Positions 7,121 through 10,073 of a stretch of DNA of 10,073 nucleotides are shown here, in pieces (within the stretch, counting starts at the first letter, position 1; each line of letters opens with the position of its first letter). Made by a program: the position numbers and the translations under genes. Under the pieces are notes generated by a model that saw only the letters and a list, made by a program, of their open reading frames with translations, did not search any database and was not told where the DNA came from. The stretch is from Bacteroidota bacterium (GTDB taxonomy: Bacteria > Bacteroidota > Bacteroidia > Chitinophagales > UBA8649): the NCBI GenBank assembly GCA_003447535.1, contig DLYY01000122.1, positions 1-10,073 on the forward strand, given 5' to 3'.

Positions 7121-7134
7121 CTGAAAATCGGTGT

Positions 7135-7917
7135 ATGAGTTTGGATGTACTGCGAATTGAACAACAGGGAAATGTAAAAGTGATCACCTTAAATCGGCCC
7201 AAAAGCCTAAATGCACTCAACAAAGAGGTGATTCAAGCCCTCGAAGACACTTTTCAATTGATAGACGGAGATGCGTCCGTTCAAGGAGTTATTCTAACAG
7301 GAGAGGGCGAAAGAGCATTTGCCGCAGGTGCAGACATCTCCGAATTTCAAAACCTTGAAGCAAAAGATGGTGAGGCATTCGCCTTAAAAGGTCAGAAGGT
7401 ATTTTCCCTTATTGAACAATGCAGCAAGCCTGTGATTGCCGTAATAAACGGCTTTGCCTTGGGCGGAGGGTGCGAACTCGCTATGGCTTGTCATATGCGA
7501 ATTGCCACATCCAATGCCAAGTTTGGCCAGCCTGAAGTAAACCTTGGATTAATCCCTGGCTATGGTGGTAGCCAACGATTGTTACACCTCATTGGCAAAG
7601 GAAAGGGCTTGGAGTACCTTATGACTGCTGAAATTATTCCCGCCTCAACGGCGTTGTCACTAGGATTAGTTAATTACGTTGAAGAAGATAAATCCTCTGC
7701 GATGGAAAAAGCACAATCGCTATTAGCTACTATTGCTACCAAGGCACCCCTTGCTATTGGGCATGTTATTCGGTGTGCTAATGCGGTCTATGACGAGCGC
7801 CTTAATGGCTACCATGAAGAAGCCAAAAGATTTGGCACGTGCACGGCAACAGATGACTTCAAAGAAGGAGCCTCCGCCTTTTTAGAAAAAAGAAAAGCCT
7901 CATTTAAGGGACAATAA
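7135..7917 (+). CDS. Enoyl-CoA hydratase (crotonase family)
   Basis: The enzyme adds water across the double bond of trans-2-enoyl-CoA to give 3-hydroxyacyl-CoA in beta-oxidation and branched-chain amino acid breakdown. The 260-residue length is standard for a stand-alone bacterial crotonase. The oxyanion-hole segments FAAGADISEF (62-71) and NGFALGGGCELAMAC (105-119) are intact. Both catalytic glutamates of true hydratases are present: Glu114 in GGCELA and Glu134 in GQPEVNLGLIPG, with the same 20-residue spacing as Glu144 and Glu164 of rat mitochondrial hydratase. That favours a hydratase over an isomerase or ligase of the family. MACHMRIA has His where many relatives have Asp, which is minor. 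The gene is divergent from mutA and is followed 20 bases later by fumC, probably in one transcript. Acyl-chain preference cannot be read from the sequence. Confidence 0.93.
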   Translation: MSLDVLRIEQQGNVKVITLNRPKSLNALNKEVIQALEDTFQLIDGDASVQGVILTGEGERAFAAGADISEFQNLEAKDGEAFALKGQKVFSLIEQCSKPVIAVINGFALGGGCELAMACHMRIATSNAKFGQPEVNLGLIPGYGGSQRLLHLIGKGKGLEYLMTAEIIPASTALSLGLVNYVEEDKSSAMEKAQSLLATIATKAPLAIGHVIRCANAVYDERLNGYHEEAKRFGTCTATDDFKEGASAFLEKRKASFKGQ

Positions 7918-7937
7918 ATCATTAAGACTTAAAAATC

Positions 7938-9332
7938 ATGAGTGAATATCGCATTGAAAAAGACACCATTGGAGAAGTACACGTAGAGGCTGATAAGTAT
8001 TGGGGCCCTCAAACCCAACGCTCCATCAGCAATTTTCCGATTGGAAGAGGTATCAATACTATGCCTATTGAGATCATAAGGGCTTTTGCCGTCTTAAAAA
8101 AAGCAGCAGCTATCACCAATGCTGAAATCGGTGGTCTGGATCAAGAAAAATGCGAATGGATCGGAAAAGCGTGCGATGAGATTCTAAGCGGCCGCTTAGA
8201 TGATGAATTTCCTCTTGTCGTTTGGCAAACCGGTTCCGGTACTCAATCCAATATGAATGTCAATGAAGTCTTGGCGAATTGGGCCCATGTTCATCGCGGA
8301 GGGAAACTCACCGATCAAGAAAAATTTATTCACCCCAACGATGATGTAAATAAATCCCAATCATCCAATGACACCTTCCCTACGGCGATGCATATTGCAT
8401 GCTACAGCCTTTTAATGGAAGTAACTATCCCGGGACTTGTCGAATTGCGCAATGCCCTTCAAGAAAAAGTGGAGGCCTTTAAAGATGTCGTTAAAATCGG
8501 ACGAACGCACTTTATGGATGCCACGCCAGTTACGTTAGGGCAGGAATTCTCAGGATATGTTTCCCAATTAAACCATGGGTTAATCGCCTTAGAAAACGCA
8601 ATGGATCATCTAACAGAATTGGCCCTTGGAGGGACCGCTGTGGGTACAGGCATTAATACGCCTGAGGGGTATGCTGAGCGAGTGGCTGATGTAATCGCAG
8701 AATTGACCGGTCTTCCCTTTATTACCGCTGAAAACAAATTTGAAGCGCTTGCTGCCCATGATGCACTTGTGGAAGCACACGGTGCATTGAAAACGATAGC
8801 TGTAAGCTTGATGAAAATTGGAAATGACATCCGCATGCTCTCCTCGGGACCACGATCAGGTATTGGTGAAATCACCATACCCGCCAATGAGCCAGGATCG
8901 TCAATCATGCCAGGCAAAGTCAATCCGACCCAATCTGAAGCATTAACTATGGTGTCAGCTCAGGTGCTGGGTAATGACGTTGCCGTTAACATCGGCGGTT
9001 CCAATGGCCATTTTGAGCTCAATGTGTTTAAACCAATGATAGTCTACAACTTCTTGCATTCTGCTCGACTTATTGGAGATGCCGCGTCGTCTTTTGCGAA
9101 GAACTGCGTAGAGGGAATTCAACCTAATCATAACCGCATTGAGGAGCACCTAAACAACTCGCTAATGCTAGTGACAGCGCTTAACCCACACATTGGATAT
9201 TATAAGGCAGCCGAAATTGCTAATAAAGCACATGCTGAAGGAAGCACGCTCAAGGAAGCAGCTATGGCCCTTGGATACCTAAGCTCCCAAGAATACGATG
9301 CCTGGGTTGACCCATCTAAAATGATTGGGTAA
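7938..9332 (+). CDS. fumC: Class II fumarate hydratase (fumarase C)
   Basis: This oxygen-stable, iron-free fumarase interconverts fumarate and L-malate in the TCA cycle and works as a homotetramer. The 464-residue length is typical. Conserved elements include TGSGTQSNMNVNEV (98-111), HPNDDVNKSQSSND (132-145), GRTHFMDATPV (188-198) with His191 matching E. coli His188, and the catalytic loop GSSIMPGKVNPTQSEA (320-335) with Ser321 matching E. coli Ser318. The spacing between these two residues (130) is the same as in the E. coli enzyme. TGSGTQSNMN and PTQSEA separate it from aspartase and from argininosuccinate lyase. It follows the enoyl-CoA hydratase by 20 bases with no promoter or terminator between them, so cotranscription is likely. 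No Shine-Dalgarno sequence precedes the ATG, only an A-rich stretch. Confidence 0.97.
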   Translation: MSEYRIEKDTIGEVHVEADKYWGPQTQRSISNFPIGRGINTMPIEIIRAFAVLKKAAAITNAEIGGLDQEKCEWIGKACDEILSGRLDDEFPLVVWQTGSGTQSNMNVNEVLANWAHVHRGGKLTDQEKFIHPNDDVNKSQSSNDTFPTAMHIACYSLLMEVTIPGLVELRNALQEKVEAFKDVVKIGRTHFMDATPVTLGQEFSGYVSQLNHGLIALENAMDHLTELALGGTAVGTGINTPEGYAERVADVIAELTGLPFITAENKFEALAAHDALVEAHGALKTIAVSLMKIGNDIRMLSSGPRSGIGEITIPANEPGSSIMPGKVNPTQSEALTMVSAQVLGNDVAVNIGGSNGHFELNVFKPMIVYNFLHSARLIGDAASSFAKNCVEGIQPNHNRIEEHLNNSLMLVTALNPHIGYYKAAEIANKAHAEGSTLKEAAMALGYLSSQEYDAWVDPSKMIG

Positions 9333-9355
9333 AAGAAGGAGATTTTCTAATTTTT
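9325..9355 (+). promoter_or_regulatory. Possible promoter for the secreted-protein gene
   Basis: TTG at 9325-9327 and TAATTTTT at 9348-9355 are 20 bases apart and resemble the Bacteroidota -33 and -7 elements (TAnnTTTG, last base different). The 65-base gap between the fumC stop and the next ATG holds no clear terminator. The area is AT-rich, so a chance match is quite possible. Confidence 0.3.
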
Positions 9356-9397
9356 AAAGATTAGCAACTATTGCCTATCTTAAATGAAACTAGAACT

Positions 9398-10073
9398 ATG
9401 AACCGATTCCTCTCCTTTATTGTCCTTTGTATCGCCTTTGCGCTGCATCATAACCATGCGAGTGCACAAACGTTGTACTCAGAAGACTTTGACGGTGGGT
9501 CACTTGCGAGCAAAGGGTTTACTGTCCTTAATGTTGATGGATTGACTGGAAATGCTGGTTTAGATGGTGCTTTTATTGGATTATCAGATTCATTTACTAA
9601 TAAAGCCTGGATCAATTCATTAGCTATCGGGGGGAGTGTCTGCGCGTTAAGTACATCTTGGTATGACCCGGCGGGAACCTCAAATGATTGGCTTATTACT
9701 CCCCCGATTACCCTTGCCGGTAGCAACTTAAACATTAATTGGAGAGATATCGCCTTGGATCCCGCATTTGCTGATGGATACAATGTGTTTATCTCAATAA
9801 GTGCGGGAAATACCGTCGGAAGTTTTAATCCTGCTCCGATTTATTCAACCGTCGGAGCTCCTGCAACTTGGACGGAGCAATCAGTTAATCTCAACACCTA
9901 CGCCGGCCAAACAGTAACCTTTGCCTTTGTAAATAACTCTGCAGACAAATATCTCCTGGGGATTGATTCAATCCGTGTAAACAACCTTGCCCTTGATGAT
10001 GTGGCCGTGAGCCAACCCAGATTGAGCGAGTATACGGCTATACCTTTTGAGCAAGCAGGAACCTATTTACCTT
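9398..10073 (+). CDS. Secreted protein with cleaved-adhesin / choice-of-anchor J domain (N-terminal part, 3' end outside window)
   Basis: The ATG at 9398 opens a frame that stays open to the window edge, giving 225 residues. The start is followed by a signal peptide: MNR, the hydrophobic core FLSFIVLCIAFAL, then a likely signal peptidase I site after ASA (21-23), leaving Gln24 as the first mature residue, which is common in Bacteroidota. Next comes a beta-rich domain of about 175 residues that opens LYSEDFDGGSLASKGFTV and contains SNDWLITPPITLAG and, near its end, LGIDSIRVNN. This pattern fits the jelly-roll fold called cleaved adhesin or choice-of-anchor J, usual in extracellular proteins of this phylum that often carry a type IX secretion signal at the C-terminus. 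That end is not visible here, so type IX export is inferred. After residue 200 a second domain begins (LSEYTAIPFEQAG). Specific ligand or enzymatic role is unknown. The gene is 65 bases downstream of fumC and looks functionally separate. Confidence 0.85.
   Translation, partial: MNRFLSFIVLCIAFALHHNHASAQTLYSEDFDGGSLASKGFTVLNVDGLTGNAGLDGAFIGLSDSFTNKAWINSLAIGGSVCALSTSWYDPAGTSNDWLITPPITLAGSNLNINWRDIALDPAFADGYNVFISISAGNTVGSFNPAPIYSTVGAPATWTEQSVNLNTYAGQTVTFAFVNNSADKYLLGIDSIRVNNLALDDVAVSQPRLSEYTAIPFEQAGTYLP

Noticed and set aside
9347..9364. Hairpin after fumC (CTAAT paired with ATTAG, loop TTAA)
   Set aside because: The stem is nearly all A-T with one G-T pair and no T run follows it, so it is not a credible intrinsic terminator and may be chance in AT-rich DNA.
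9376..9383. TATCTTAA as a -7 element for the secreted-protein gene
   Set aside because: Two of the six fixed positions differ from the consensus and no TTG lies at the right distance upstream; the 9325-9355 candidate is somewhat better.
9448..9783. 111-codon minus-strand open frame at the right edge
   Set aside because: It lies opposite the secreted-protein gene, whose signal peptide and domain are convincing; the antisense translation has no recognisable features.
1..10073. Search for a mobile element, defence system, CRISPR array or RNA gene
   Set aside because: No transposase, integrase, nuclease or helicase genes, no regularly spaced repeats and no tRNA-like or rRNA-like sequence were recognised; nearly all bases are explained by core metabolic and transport genes.

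Overview
The window looks like chromosomal DNA from a member of the Bacteroidota, most likely the Flavobacteriales or a relative. The evidence is: a secreted protein at the right edge with a cleaved-adhesin / choice-of-anchor J fold typical of that phylum; almost no Shine-Dalgarno sequences before the starts; and at least one perfect match to the Bacteroidota -7 promoter element TAnnTTTG. The DNA is very tightly packed. Two convergent gene pairs end 1 and 2 bases apart, and two same-strand pairs overlap by 4 and 11 bases. No tRNA, rRNA, CRISPR array, insertion sequence or phage gene is visible. The genus cannot be decided from the sequence alone.

Layout. (1) Positions 1-2270, plus strand: the end of one peptide-type ABC transporter permease (OppB/DppB family) and a complete, unusually long partner permease (OppC/DppC family). 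(2) Positions 2273-7096: a vitamin B12 methylmalonyl-CoA mutase module on the minus strand, made of mutA (small subunit), mutB (large subunit) and meaB (GTPase chaperone). A short-chain dehydrogenase on the plus strand sits between mutB and meaB. (3) Positions 7135-9332, plus strand: an enoyl-CoA hydratase followed 20 bases later by class II fumarase (fumC). (4) From 9398 to the right edge: the first 225 residues of a secreted protein with a signal peptide.

How the genes fit together. Enoyl-CoA hydratase acts in acyl-CoA beta-oxidation. Methylmalonyl-CoA mutase turns the methylmalonyl-CoA that arises from propionyl-CoA (odd-chain fatty acids and branched-chain amino acids) into succinyl-CoA. 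MeaB protects and gates B12 loading of the mutase. Fumarase acts two steps after succinate in the TCA cycle. With the peptide-transporter permeases this is consistent with a heterotroph living on peptides and lipids. Propionyl-CoA carboxylase and methylmalonyl-CoA epimerase are not in the window, so the complete pathway is inferred.

Most of the window is ordinary core metabolism, and I do not see a clearly new defence or mobile system. The points worth a second look are: an OppC-type permease with about 195 extra residues holding four predicted membrane helices and what may be a partly duplicated motif; cysteine-rich periplasmic loops in the same protein; reduced forms of both mutase subunits; an oxidoreductase gene wedged inside the mutase module; and a repeated 10-base motif in the only gap between meaB and that oxidoreductase.
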